From: Sphingomonas sanxanigenens
GTDB lineage: Bacteria; Pseudomonadota; Alphaproteobacteria; Sphingomonadales; Sphingomonadaceae
DNA length: 30,378 nucleotides
Assembly (NCBI GenBank): GCA_003240855.1
Contig: QFNN01000024.1
Location: 1 to 30,378 of the forward strand
Direction: 5' to 3'
Under the pieces are notes generated by a model that saw only the letters and a program-made list of their open reading frames with translations, was not told where the DNA came from and searched no databases. A program made the translations under genes and the position numbers. The stretch's first letter is position 1. Each line of letters opens with the position of its first letter. This document shows positions 1 through 8,184 of the stretch, one piece after another.

Positions 1-431
1 GACGACGCGAACTCGTAATCGAAGCCGAAGCGATCGAGGAACTGGCGCAGCATCGCATTATTGTGATGCGCGAAGGATTCGTACTTGCCGAAGGGATCCG
101 GAATCTCGGTCAGCGGCTTGCCGAGATTTTCGGCGAGCATCGCCTTGTTGGGCACATTATCGGGCACCTTGCGCAGCCCGTCCATATCGTCGCTGAACGC
201 GAGCAGGCGCGTCGGCACGTCCGACAGCGCATGATAGGCGTTGCGGACCATCGTCGTGCGCAGCACTTCGTTGAAGGTGCCGATATGCGGCAGGCCCGAG
301 GGGCCATAGCCCGTCTCGAACAGGATATGCCCCTTGGCCGGCGCGCCGGCCGGATAGCGTTTCAGCAGCTTGCGCGCCTCCTCGAAAGGCCATGCCTTTG
401 ATTGCATCGCGGCGGTGCGCAGGTCACTCAA
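1..431 (-). CDS. lysS: Lysine--tRNA ligase, class I (N-terminal 143 codons; runs off the window)
   Basis: This is the amino-terminal part of a class I (archaeal-type) lysyl-tRNA synthetase, sometimes called lysK, which charges tRNA-Lys with lysine in the cytoplasm. The reading frame gives the ATP-binding HIGH-type signature as HIGTFNE, preceded by ETGYGPSGLP, and continues with LRTTMVRNAYHAL, typical of the class I enzyme; class II LysRS has no such motif. I place the start at a TTG at 431 because AAAGGG lies 8 nt upstream of it and the resulting SDLRTAAMQSKAWPFEEARK amino end suits the family. An in-frame ATG at 407 has no Shine-Dalgarno sequence. The gene is cut by the left edge. It diverges from the helicase gene with only 39 nt between start codons, so the promoters must overlap one another or the coding ends. 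Confidence 0.93.
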   Translation of the reverse strand, partial: MSDLRTAAMQSKAWPFEEARKLLKRYPAGAPAKGHILFETGYGPSGLPHIGTFNEVLRTTMVRNAYHALSDVPTRLLAFSDDMDGLRKVPDNVPNKAMLAENLGKPLTEIPDPFGKYESFAHHNNAMLRQFLDRFGFDYEFAS

Positions 432-470
432 CTTCGTTGCCCTTTCGTTCCTGATCGGCATAACGGGAGA

Positions 471-3194
471 ATGGCCGCCTCTTTGCCTTATCCGGCGCTC
501 CACGCAAGCCATGCCGGCATCTGGGTCGCGCGCCCGGGTGGCGAAACGCGCGCGGCGGGGCGTGGCGAGGCGATCGCCATCGCCTCGGAAACCCCTGTCA
601 TCCTGCTCAATGCGCCGCTTGTCGGCCAGCGGTTGGGCTATGCGGAATTGTCGGGGCTGGATCTGCTCGAACTGTTCGCTTTCGTGCGGCCGGCGCGCTT
701 TGCGGTGCCGACGCCCAAGGGGCTGGCGCGTGCGCTGGGCCTCGCGCCGCCGGCCGACGATGCGGCGGTGCCCGCGCTACTGATCCGCGCGGCCGAGACA
801 TTGCTGGCGCAGATGGCGGCGGAGGACTGGCACGAGCGCGAAGGCGCCTGGACGGCGGCGCAGGCGCTTGGCCGGTTGCGCTGGCCCTGGGCGATGGTCG
901 CCACTGAACATATCCGCCGCCCCGAACGCGCCGAGCGCTGGCTGTTCTCGAAGCTTCCCGAATGGGAGGAGAAGCCGCCGCGCGGTGCGCCGCGCACGAT
1001 CGAAATCGCGCCCGAGGCGGTGATCGAACGGCTGGACGCGCTGACCGGCCACGGCGCCGAGGCGCGCCCGGGCCAGCGCGCCTATGCCGAGGCCGCCGCC
1101 GCTATCTTCCGCCCGCGCCCGTCACGCGACGCGCCGACCGTATTGCTGGCCGAGGCGGGGACCGGGATCGGCAAGACTCTGGGCTATCTCGCGCCGGCAT
1201 CGCTCTGGGCCGAGGCGGCGGACGGCGCGGTCTGGGTCTCGACCTACACCAAGGCGCTGCAGCGTCAGCTCGATCGCGAGGGCGAGCGGCTATACCCCGA
1301 TCCGCGCGCGCGGCGGAAGCGGATGGTGATCCGCAAGGGGCGCGAAAATTATCTCTGCCTGCTCAATCTGGAGGATGCGCTGCAGGGCGGCTTCGCGGGG
1401 CGTGCGGCGATCCTGGCGCAGCTCGTCGCGCGCTGGGCGGCCTTCACGCGCGACGGCGACATGATCGGCGGCGATCTGCCGGGCTGGCTGCCCACGCTGT
1501 TCCGCCGCAACGGATCGACGGCGCTGACCGACCGGCGCGGCGAATGCGTCTATGCCGGCTGCCCGCACTACCGGAAATGCTTCATCGAACATGCTGCGCG
1601 CGCCAGCGCCGACGCCGACATCGTCGTCGCCAATCATGCGCTGGTGATGGTGAACGCCGCGCGGGGGCGCGAGGAGGCGAATCGACCGACGCGCCTGGTG
1701 TTCGACGAGGGCCATCATCTGTTCGACGCCGCCGATTCGATGTTCTCGGTCGCGCTGACCGGGCAGGAGGCGATCGAGCTGCGGCGCTGGATCACCGGGC
1801 CGGAAGGCACGTCGCGCGGGCGGCGGCGCGGGCTGGCGGCGCGACTGTCCGATGTCGCGTCCTATGACGAGGAAGGCGGCCGCGCGATCGCGGCGGCGGT
1901 GACGGCGGCGCAGGCGCTGCCCGGCGACGGCTGGCTCGGGCGCATCGGCGAAGGCGCGCCGCTCGGCCGGATCGAGGCGCTGCTCGCGGCGGTGCGCGGC
2001 ACTGTCTATGCGCGCGGCGAGGGCGAGGATGCCGGCTATGGTCTGGAGACCGAACTGGCCGGGCTCGACGGCGCGCTCGTCGAGGCGGCGGGGCCGGCGG
2101 CCGAGGCGCTGGAAGCCATTCTCCGCCCGCTGGTCACGCTCGGCAAGCGGCTCGAGGCGGTGATGCAGGATGCGCCCGACTGGCTCGACGCGCAGGCGCG
2201 CGCGCGCGTGGAAGGCGCGATCGCCTCGCTTGGCTGGCGCGCCGATACGGTCGGCGGATGGCTGGCGCTGCTCGCGCGAATCGGCGGTCCGGCTGATCCC
2301 GACTTCGTCGATTGGCTTGCGGTCGACCGCATCGAGGGGCGCGAGTTCGACATCGGGCTGCGTCGCCACTGGCTCGATCCCACGCGCCCCCTCGCCGAAC
2401 TCGTGCTGAAGCCCGCGCATGGCGTGATGATAACATCGGCGACGCTGAGCGGAGGCGATTGGGCGGCGGCCGAGGCGCGGACGGGGGCCGCGCATTTGCC
2501 GCGCGCGCCGATCCATTTCGAGGCGTCGAGCCCCTTCGACTATGCGACGCAGGCCGAAGTGCTGGTCGTCACCGACGTGAAGCGCGGCGATGTCGCGCAG
2601 CTTGCCGGCGCTTATGCTGCGCTGATCGGTGCAGCAGGCGGGGGGACTCTAGGGCTGTTCACCGCGATCCGCAGGCTGCGCGCCGTGCATGCGCGCATCG
2701 CCGACCGGCTGGCGCGCGACGGGCTGCCGTTGTTCGCGCAGCATGTCGATCCGATCGATACGGGGACGCTGGTCGATATTTTCCGCGACGATCATCGCGC
2801 CTCGCTGCTCGGCACCGACGCCTTGCGCGACGGAGTCGATGTGCCGGGCGATTCGCTGCGCCTCGTGGTGATGGAAGGCGTGCCGTGGCCCAAGCCGAGC
2901 GTGCTCCATGCCGCGCGCAAGCTGGCGGGCGGCGGATCGGCCTATGAGGACCGTCTGATCCGCGCGCGGCTGGCGCAGGCCTTCGGACGGCTGATCCGCC
3001 GCGCCGACGATCGCGGCATGTTCGTGCTGCTTTCCGCGGCCGTCCCGTCGCGCCTGCTGACCGCCTTTCCGCCCGGAACGCCGATCGCGCGCGTGACGCT
3101 TGAGGAAGCGGTGATGCGGACGCGCGCGCGTCTTTCATCCGTCACCGACTTGGGGCAAAGCCTCGGGCAGGAGCCAATACCGGGAATCCGATGA
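471..3194 (+). CDS. ATP-dependent DNA helicase, DinG/XPD-like iron-sulfur superfamily 2
   Basis: A 907-aa superfamily 2 helicase of the DinG/Rad3-XPD group, expected to unwind DNA 5' to 3' in replication stress or repair. Walker A is AEAGTGIGKT (about residues 227-236). Four cysteines, C296, C359, C364 and C370 (the last three in GECVYAGC and KCF), lie between Walker A and the DEAH-type box DEGHH (412-416), where XPD and DinG bind a 4Fe-4S cluster. VVANHAL precedes the DEGHH box and the arginine-finger motif QAFGRLIRR is at 836-844. The first 200 residues are not part of the helicase core and I do not recognise them. The ATG at 471 is chosen because an in-frame start further left would run into the lysS start region. 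Its stop overlaps the next start (ATGA at 3191), so the two genes are translationally coupled. Confidence 0.93.
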   Translation: MAASLPYPALHASHAGIWVARPGGETRAAGRGEAIAIASETPVILLNAPLVGQRLGYAELSGLDLLELFAFVRPARFAVPTPKGLARALGLAPPADDAAVPALLIRAAETLLAQMAAEDWHEREGAWTAAQALGRLRWPWAMVATEHIRRPERAERWLFSKLPEWEEKPPRGAPRTIEIAPEAVIERLDALTGHGAEARPGQRAYAEAAAAIFRPRPSRDAPTVLLAEAGTGIGKTLGYLAPASLWAEAADGAVWVSTYTKALQRQLDREGERLYPDPRARRKRMVIRKGRENYLCLLNLEDALQGGFAGRAAILAQLVARWAAFTRDGDMIGGDLPGWLPTLFRRNGSTALTDRRGECVYAGCPHYRKCFIEHAARASADADIVVANHALVMVNAARGREEANRPTRLVFDEGHHLFDAADSMFSVALTGQEAIELRRWITGPEGTSRGRRRGLAARLSDVASYDEEGGRAIAAAVTAAQALPGDGWLGRIGEGAPLGRIEALLAAVRGTVYARGEGEDAGYGLETELAGLDGALVEAAGPAAEALEAILRPLVTLGKRLEAVMQDAPDWLDAQARARVEGAIASLGWRADTVGGWLALLARIGGPADPDFVDWLAVDRIEGREFDIGLRRHWLDPTRPLAELVLKPAHGVMITSATLSGGDWAAAEARTGAAHLPRAPIHFEASSPFDYATQAEVLVVTDVKRGDVAQLAGAYAALIGAAGGGTLGLFTAIRRLRAVHARIADRLARDGLPLFAQHVDPIDTGTLVDIFRDDHRASLLGTDALRDGVDVPGDSLRLVVMEGVPWPKPSVLHAARKLAGGGSAYEDRLIRARLAQAFGRLIRRADDRGMFVLLSAAVPSRLLTAFPPGTPIARVTLEEAVMRTRARLSSVTDLGQSLGQEPIPGIR

Positions 3195-3730
3195 AAACGC
3201 TGACCTTGCTGCGCCATGCCAAGTCGAGCTGGGACGATATGGTGCCCCGCGATTTCGATCGACCTCTGAACGCCAAGGGGACGCGCGCCGCGCGGACGAT
3301 GGGGCGGCATATGCGCGTCGAGCGTCTGGATTTCGACAAGGTGATCGCTTCGCCGGCGGTGCGCGTGGTGCAGACGCTGGAAGGCGTATGGGACGGTTTC
3401 GGGCGGACGCTTGTCCCGGCATGGGACAGGCGCATCTATCTCGCATCGGCGGCGACGCTGCTCGATCTGGTGCGCGAGACCCCCGATTCGGTCGATCGTC
3501 TGCTGCTCGTCGGGCATAATCCGGGGCTGGAGGATCTGGTATTGCTGCTGGTGCCCGACAGCCCCGACGATCGCCTGCGCGACGATGTGGAAGAGAAGTT
3601 CCCGACCGCGAGCCTCGCCGAGATGCAGCTCGATATCGAGCGGTGGGACGAGCTTAAAAACGGCGGCGCCACGCTGGCCCGTTTCGTCCGGCCGCGCGAT
3701 CTCGATCCCGAACTCGGTCCCGATCGCTGA
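3191..3730 (+). CDS. SixA-like histidine phosphatase family protein
   Basis: A 179-aa protein of the histidine phosphatase (phosphoglycerate-mutase-like) superfamily, SixA branch, whose characterised members remove phosphate from phosphohistidine on signalling proteins. The catalytic RHG-type motif appears as LLRHAKSSW (R8, H9); a second arginine is in SPAVRVVQT (R58) and the second catalytic histidine is in LLVGHNPGL (H109). There is no signal peptide, so it should be cytoplasmic. The family usual length is about 160-180 aa, so it is complete. It starts inside the stop of the helicase gene and was probably acquired into that operon for expression reasons; a functional link to the helicase is not evident. 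Substrate unknown. Confidence 0.9.
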   Translation: MKTLTLLRHAKSSWDDMVPRDFDRPLNAKGTRAARTMGRHMRVERLDFDKVIASPAVRVVQTLEGVWDGFGRTLVPAWDRRIYLASAATLLDLVRETPDSVDRLLLVGHNPGLEDLVLLLVPDSPDDRLRDDVEEKFPTASLAEMQLDIERWDELKNGGATLARFVRPRDLDPELGPDR

Positions 3731-3745
3731 GCCGTGCGCCCTTGC

Positions 3746-3761
3746 CCCCGCAGGCGCGGGG
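3746..3761. terminator. Small GC hairpin between convergent genes
   Basis: CCCCGC (3746-3751), loop AGGC, GCGGGG (3756-3761) forms a 6-bp stem in the 45-nt gap between the convergent phosphatase and merR genes. The position suggests a bidirectional transcription end, but there is no T tract on either side, so the call is weak. Confidence 0.35.
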
Positions 3762-3775
3762 ATGGTCGGTGAGCC

Positions 3776-4150
3776 TCAGGCCCGGTCCTCGACCAGCGCC
3801 ATCGCCAGTTGCGCGCGGATGCGCCTGAGTTCGGCGATCACGCGCGTGGGGATGCTTTCGACCTCGGCGGCCGGGCGTGGCACCTCTGGTGCGGGCGTCG
3901 CCGCGCCGCGGCCGGAAAGCAGCTTCTGCACGCCCTTGATCGTATAGCCCTCACGGTTGAGGAGCTGATCGATCCGTTTGGCGAGCGCCACGTCCGCTGG
4001 GCGATAATAGCGACGTTTTCCGGCGCGCTGGAGCGGACGGAGCTGGGGAAAGCGCGTTTCCCAATAGCGCAATATATGCTGCGGCAGCCCCAGCTCCTCG
4101 GACAGTTCGCCGATCGTCCGGAACGCGCCTTCTGCCTTGTCGTCAGCCAT
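3776..4150 (-). CDS. MerR family transcriptional regulator
   Basis: A 124-aa DNA-binding protein. Residues about 10-77 form the MerR winged helix-turn-helix: FRTIGELSEELGLPQHILRYWE followed by the basic wing AGKRRYYRPADVALAKRIDQLL and GYTIKGVQKLL. The LPQHILRYWE recognition region with bulky residues is the CarA/HTH_MerR type rather than the metal-sensing CueR type. The C-terminal part (80-124) is short, contains a proline-rich linker (TPAPEVPRP), and has no cysteine pair for metal binding. It lies 7 nt downstream of ihfA on the same strand, a gene pairing found in many alphaproteobacteria, so it is probably the last gene of the plsX-fabH-ihfA cluster. Target genes cannot be read from the window. 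Confidence 0.9.
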   Translation of the reverse strand: MADDKAEGAFRTIGELSEELGLPQHILRYWETRFPQLRPLQRAGKRRYYRPADVALAKRIDQLLNREGYTIKGVQKLLSGRGAATPAPEVPRPAAEVESIPTRVIAELRRIRAQLAMALVEDRA

Positions 4151-4157
4151 TATCTGG

Positions 4158-4457
4158 TCAGCCGGCGTCCACGATGCGGTCGCGCATCATCTGGCTGGCG
4201 CGGAAGGTGAGCACGCGGCGCGGCGCGATCGGCACCTCGACGCCGGTCTTGGGGTTGCGGCCGATGCGCTCGCCCTTGTCGCGCAGCACGAAGCTGCCGA
4301 AGCCGGAGATCTTCACATTCTCGCCCTTGGCGAGAGCGGCGCACATGCGCTCCAATATCTGTTCGACAAGCCCTGATGATTCAGCGCGCGACAATCCGAT
4401 TTCGCGGTGCAGCGCTTCTGCAAGGTCAGCGCGAGTCAAGGTGCCGGGTGTCGTCAT
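4158..4457 (-). CDS. ihfA: Integration host factor subunit alpha
   Basis: A 99-aa nucleoid protein that pairs with IHF beta to bend DNA at specific sites in recombination, replication and sigma54-type transcription. The sequence follows the HU/IHF fold, with the beta-arm signature GRNPKTGVEVPIAPRRVLTF near the C-terminus and the amino-terminal LTRADLAEALHREIGLSR. The PIAPRRVLTFR arm resembles IHF alpha more than HU or IHF beta. The ATG at 4457 gives exactly the usual length of 99 aa and has a GGGGG Shine-Dalgarno sequence about 7 nt upstream; a GTG four codons earlier is possible but unneeded. It follows fabH by 68 nt, so it may have its own promoter, and precedes merR by 7 nt. Confidence 0.95.
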   Translation of the reverse strand: MTTPGTLTRADLAEALHREIGLSRAESSGLVEQILERMCAALAKGENVKISGFGSFVLRDKGERIGRNPKTGVEVPIAPRRVLTFRASQMMRDRIVDAG

Positions 4458-4525
4458 CCAATCCCCCACGGGCTAATGCTCTGGTTAGCTTCTATACTAT
4501 TCCGCGTGCAGCGAAAAGTAGCGCT

Positions 4526-5488
4526 TTAGTAGCGTATGACAGCAGCGCCCCAGGTGAAGCCTCCGCCCATCGCTTCGAGCACGAGCAGGTCGCCGCGCTT
4601 GATGCGCCCGTCATTGACTGCAGTATCGAGCGCGAGCGGAACCGACGCAGCAGAGGTGTTGGCATGCTGATCGACCGTCACCACGACTTTCTCGGCCGGC
4701 AGGTTGAGCTTGCGCGCGGTCGCGTCGAGGATGCGGAAATTGGCCTGATGCGGGACGAGCCAGTCGACATCCGCGGCGGAAACGCCCGCCGCCGCCAGCG
4801 TCTCGTTCATCACCCCGGCGAGATTGACGACGGCGTGGCGGAAAACCTCGCGGCCGCGCATACGGACTTTGCCGACAGTGCCGGTGGTCGAGGGGCCGCC
4901 ATCGACATAGAGCAGCTCGTTATGCCGCCCGTCGGCGTGGAGCCTCGTCGCGAGCACGCCGCGATCGCCGCCTTCCTCGCCGGCGAGGACGACGGCCCCG
5001 GCGCCGTCGCCGAACAGCACGCAGGTGCCGCGGTCCTCCCAGTCCAGAATGCGGCTGAAGGTCTCGGCGCCGATCACCAGCGCGCGCCGCGCGGAGCCGG
5101 CGCGGATCATGCTGTCGGCGACGCTGAGCGCGTAAAGGAAGCCCGAACAGACCGCCTGCACGTCGAAGGCGACGCAATCATTGATGCCGAGCGCCGCCTG
5201 CACGCGCGTTGCGCTGGCGGGGAAGGTCTGATCGGGCGTCGCCGTTGCGAGGATGATCAGATCGATGTCAGTCGCCTGAAGCCCGGCGGCGGCGATCGCC
5301 TTGCGCGATGCGGCGGTCGCCAGTGTCGAGGTCGTCTCGTCGTCGCCTGCGACATAGCGGAAGCGGATGCCGGTGCGCTCGACGATCCACTCGTCGGAGG
5401 TGTCGACCTGCTCGGCAAGCTCCTGGTTGGACACGCGGCGCTTGGGGAGCGCCGAACCCGTGCCGAGAATAACCGAGCGGATCGTCAT
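4526..5488 (-). CDS. fabH: 3-oxoacyl-[acyl-carrier-protein] synthase III
   Basis: A 320-aa condensing enzyme that joins acetyl-CoA (or another acyl-CoA) to malonyl-ACP, the first elongation step of type II fatty-acid synthesis. The catalytic triad is complete: Cys114 in VQAVCSGFLYA, His246 in WLVPHQANFRIL and Asn276 in QHANTSAASVPLAL. The C-terminal GGGFTWGAAVIRY is the normal end for the family, and the length is usual. The start codon overlaps the plsX stop (ATGA), so the two are translationally coupled, as in many bacteria. The order plsX-fabH ties phospholipid acyl supply to fatty-acid initiation. Confidence 0.97.
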   Translation of the reverse strand: MTIRSVILGTGSALPKRRVSNQELAEQVDTSDEWIVERTGIRFRYVAGDDETTSTLATAASRKAIAAAGLQATDIDLIILATATPDQTFPASATRVQAALGINDCVAFDVQAVCSGFLYALSVADSMIRAGSARRALVIGAETFSRILDWEDRGTCVLFGDGAGAVVLAGEEGGDRGVLATRLHADGRHNELLYVDGGPSTTGTVGKVRMRGREVFRHAVVNLAGVMNETLAAAGVSAADVDWLVPHQANFRILDATARKLNLPAEKVVVTVDQHANTSAASVPLALDTAVNDGRIKRGDLLVLEAMGGGFTWGAAVIRY

Positions 5489-6537
5489 TGCGCGGCTACC
5501 TCCGGCTTGCCTGATTCTGGTCCCAGCCGGCCGAGATCGTCGGCGATGCGGCGGGTGATGTCGTCGCGCACCAGCTTGGCGGCGACGCCGATGGCGTGCG
5601 CGACGCCGTCTGCATTGGCGCCGCCATGGCTCTTCACGACAATGCCGTTCAGGCCGAGGAACACCGCGCCATTATGGTTGTTGGGGTCGAGATGCGTGCG
5701 CATCATGTGGAAGGCCGGGCGCGAGAGAACGAAGCCCGCCTTCGAGCGCAGCGAACTGGTGAAGGCGCGGCGCAGCAGATCGGTGATCAGGCGGGCGGTG
5801 CCCTCGATCGACTTGAGCGCGATATTGCCGCTGAACCCGTCCGAGACGACGACGTCGGTATCGCCCTGGCCGATCCGGTCAGCCTCGATATAGCCGTCGA
5901 AGCGCAGCGGCAGATGTGTGCCCGCGCGCAGCGTGGCGGCGGCGGCCTGAACGTCGCCCGTGCCCTTCAACTCTTCCGATCCGATGTTGAGCAGGCGAAC
6001 GCGCGGTTCGGGCAGGCCGAGCACCGTGCGCGCATAGGCCGCGCCCATGATCGCGAACTCGACGAGATTGCGCGCGTCGCACTCGGTATTGGCGCCGAGA
6101 TCAAGCATGACGAGATCATTGTCGCCGAGCGTCGGCAGCAAGGCGGCGAGCGCGGGCCGATCGATTCCGGCCATGGTGCGGAGCGACAGCTTGGCCATCG
6201 CCATCAGCGCGCCGGTATTGCCCGAAGAGACGGCGGCGTCGGCCTCGCCCGCCTTCACGGCGGCGATGGCGAGCCCCATCGAACTCGTCTTGGCGCGGCG
6301 GATCGCGGCGCTCGGCTTGTCGGTGCCGGCGATCGCCTCGTCGGCATGGACGATGACCGAGGCGGCGGCGAGATTGGGATGATCGGCCAGGGCCGCGCGA
6401 ATCTTCGCCTCGTCGCCGACGAGGCGGAAGCGCAACGATTCGTCGCGCCGACGGGCAAGGGCCACGCCGTCGAGCATGACGGCAAGCCCGTCGTCGCCAC
6501 CCATCGCGTCGATTGCGATCCGTGGCGAATCGCCCAC
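5485..6537 (-). CDS. plsX: Phosphate acyltransferase PlsX
   Basis: A 350-aa peripheral membrane enzyme that converts acyl-ACP to acyl-phosphate, the acyl donor used by PlsY in phosphatidic acid synthesis. The amino end IAIDAMGGDDG (residues 7-17) and the motif VSSGNTGALMAMAKL near residue 105 are diagnostic, as are MLDLGANTEC and VVSDGFSGNIALKS later. The start is a GTG at 6537, supported by GGAGG 8 nt upstream and by the position of the conserved AIDAMGGD motif. It lies 30 nt downstream of rpmF and overlaps fabH by 4 nt. Confidence 0.97.
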   Translation of the reverse strand: MGDSPRIAIDAMGGDDGLAVMLDGVALARRRDESLRFRLVGDEAKIRAALADHPNLAAASVIVHADEAIAGTDKPSAAIRRAKTSSMGLAIAAVKAGEADAAVSSGNTGALMAMAKLSLRTMAGIDRPALAALLPTLGDNDLVMLDLGANTECDARNLVEFAIMGAAYARTVLGLPEPRVRLLNIGSEELKGTGDVQAAAATLRAGTHLPLRFDGYIEADRIGQGDTDVVVSDGFSGNIALKSIEGTARLITDLLRRAFTSSLRSKAGFVLSRPAFHMMRTHLDPNNHNGAVFLGLNGIVVKSHGGANADGVAHAIGVAAKLVRDDITRRIADDLGRLGPESGKPEVAAQ

Positions 6538-6567
6538 GCGCCGATCCTCCAGACTTACCGGGAAGCC

Positions 6568-6747
6568 TTAGGCTTCGACCGAGGTGACTTCGCGACCGTT
6601 ATAGTGGCCGCAGGCCGTGCACAGATTGTGCGGGCGCTTCAGCTCACCACAGTTGGGGCATTCCTGGAAAGCCGCGGCGGTCAGCGCGTCGTGGCTGCGA
6701 CGCATGTTCCGCTTGGACGGCGAGGTTTTTCTCTTCGGCACTGCCAT
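6568..6747 (-). CDS. rpmF: 50S ribosomal protein L32
   Basis: A 59-aa ribosomal protein of the large subunit. The amino end MAVPKRKTSPSKRNMRRSHD is the L32 signature. Four cysteines, C30, C33, C43 and C46 (CPNC and CTAC), form the zinc-ribbon version of the protein, so this copy should bind zinc. The ATG at 6747 is preceded by AGGTG about 7 nt upstream; an in-frame TTG seven codons earlier is not needed. It is the first gene of the rpmF-plsX-fabH cluster, a linkage conserved across many bacteria. Confidence 0.97.
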   Translation of the reverse strand: MAVPKRKTSPSKRNMRRSHDALTAAAFQECPNCGELKRPHNLCTACGHYNGREVTSVEA

Positions 6748-6944
6748 GACGGCACCTGTTCCATTCAAAACTGTTCAAAAGCGCAACAGGAATGGGCCGC
6801 TATTAGGGCAACGGCCTTATCTGGCCGCGGACCTGTGGCGGCCGGACTGTGCGCGAGCGAGGAAGCGCCTATAGCGATTCCCGCGATCGTTGCAAGCATC
6901 GAGTGCCCATGGCACAGCGAAGCGAGGGCTTAGGGGAGGTTTAT

Positions 6945-7412
6945 ATGATCCTGCCGATCACGATGACGATCGCCGGCGCGGCCGCGATACTCAATGCCTG
7001 GCTTGGCGTTCGCTGCTCGCTCCGACGGCGCTGCGCAGGCATCAGCCTGGGTGACGGCGGCGATGCGATCATGGCTGCACGCATGCGCGCGCACGCCAAT
7101 TTCATCGAATATACGCCGATCATCCTGATCCTTATCGGGCTGATCGAGCTGGCCGAGGGCTCCAGCGTGCTGCTCTGGGTGGTGGGCGTGGCCTATATCC
7201 TCGCGCGCGTCCTCCATGCGATCGGCATGGAAGGGCCGCTGCAGCTCCGCGTCCTTGGCATCATCGTGACGTTCGCAACGCTGATCGGGCTGGGCCTGTG
7301 GGCGGCGGCGATTCCCTTCACCTCAACGGGCAAGGTTCCTGATTCGGTGCAGATGGGCGCGGCGATGTCGGGCTGGCTGCCGCACGTCTCGCTGCATTAT
7401 CCGCTGCAGTAG
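6945..7412 (+). CDS. MAPEG family membrane protein
   Basis: A 155-aa integral membrane protein of the MAPEG family (membrane-associated proteins in eicosanoid and glutathione metabolism), YecN-like bacterial branch. Four hydrophobic segments are visible: residues about 3-20, 53-68, 72-90 and 101-123. The motif AARMRAHANFIEYTPIILIL between segments 1 and 2 is the MAPEG hallmark (the arginine, asparagine and glutamate of the RxxxNxxE signature), and ARVLHAIGM follows. The ATG at 6945 has GGGGAGG at 6933-6939, a strong Shine-Dalgarno sequence; the frame is open further upstream but without support. Bacterial members may carry glutathione transferase or peroxidase activity, but a substrate cannot be read here. 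It is divergent from rpmF and convergent with the next gene. Confidence 0.9.
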   Translation: MILPITMTIAGAAAILNAWLGVRCSLRRRCAGISLGDGGDAIMAARMRAHANFIEYTPIILILIGLIELAEGSSVLLWVVGVAYILARVLHAIGMEGPLQLRVLGIIVTFATLIGLGLWAAAIPFTSTGKVPDSVQMGAAMSGWLPHVSLHYPLQ

Positions 7413-7447
7413 AGCGGTAAACGCCGAAAATACGGCAAAGGCGCTTT

Positions 7448-8095
7448 TCAGCCGGCGGCGAGCACGCGATCGCCGACGAACGGGTTGGTTGCGCGTTCGT
7501 GCGCGAAGGTCGACATCGGGCCGTGCCCCGGCACGAAATGCGTATCGCCGCCCAGCGGCCACAGCTTCTTCGTGATCGAATCGATCAGATCCTGGTGATT
7601 GCCGAGCGGGAAATCGGTGCGCCCGATCGATCCCTGGAACAGCACGTCGCCGACCATCGCCACTTTCGACGGCGCGTGGTGAAAGACGACGTGTCCAGGC
7701 GTGTGGCCGGGGCAATGAATGACGTCCAGCGTCAGATTGCCGACCGTCACCTGATCGCCGTCGGTCAGCCAGCGGTCAGGCTCGAACACGCGGCCGTCGA
7801 CGCCATATTTGCGGCCGTCCTCATCGAGCCGGGCGATCCAGAAGCGATCCGCCTCATGCGGGCCTTCGATCGGCACGCCAAGTTCCTTCGCCAGCGTTCC
7901 CGCCTCGCCGCAATGATCGATATGACCATGGGTGATGATGATCTTTTCGATCTCGACGCCGGCCTGTTTTGCGGCGGCCTTCAATTTCGGCAGATCGCCG
8001 CCGGGATCGACGAACGCCGCCTTGTTGGTCTCGGTGCACCAGAAAAGCGTGCAATTCTGCTGGAGCGGCGTGACGGGCACGATCGCGGCTCTCAT
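7448..8095 (-). CDS. MBL-fold hydrolase, glyoxalase II-like (YcbL type)
   Basis: A 215-aa metallo-beta-lactamase-fold hydrolase. The metal-binding HxHxDH motif is THGHIDHCGEAGT (H56, H58, D60, H61), with further ligands in HCPGHTPGH, AMVGDVLFQ and FVPGHGP. The spacing and the IGRTDFPLGNHQDL segment match the YcbL-type branch of glyoxalase II-like enzymes, which hydrolyse thioesters such as S-lactoylglutathione in the better known members. The start at 8095 matches the family amino end (MRAAIVPVTPLQQN). No Shine-Dalgarno sequence is seen before it or before in-frame ATGs at 8110 and 8122, so the start is uncertain by up to 17 codons. It diverges from the pabB gene. Confidence 0.9.
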   Translation of the reverse strand: MRAAIVPVTPLQQNCTLFWCTETNKAAFVDPGGDLPKLKAAAKQAGVEIEKIIITHGHIDHCGEAGTLAKELGVPIEGPHEADRFWIARLDEDGRKYGVDGRVFEPDRWLTDGDQVTVGNLTLDVIHCPGHTPGHVVFHHAPSKVAMVGDVLFQGSIGRTDFPLGNHQDLIDSITKKLWPLGGDTHFVPGHGPMSTFAHERATNPFVGDRVLAAG

Positions 8096-8184
8096 CGGGG
8101 GCGTCGACATGACGATGGACATGGCGCGCGCGGCGGCGAGGCGCAAGAGTTGCGTTCGCGCCCGAAACCCGCTTTGGCCCCCGC

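Noticed and set aside
4376..5893. Long plus-strand open frame (505 codons) opposite fabH and plsX
   Set aside because: It is the reverse-frame shadow of two well-supported genes; its translation has no recognisable domain and spans two gene boundaries.
3776..6747. rpmF-plsX-fabH-ihfA-merR cluster as a novel arrangement
   Set aside because: This order is a known conserved cluster in alphaproteobacteria, so it is ordinary.
7423..7436. GCCG-N6-CGGC between the convergent MAPEG and hydrolase genes as a terminator
   Set aside because: Only a 4-bp stem without a T run; not distinguishable from chance.
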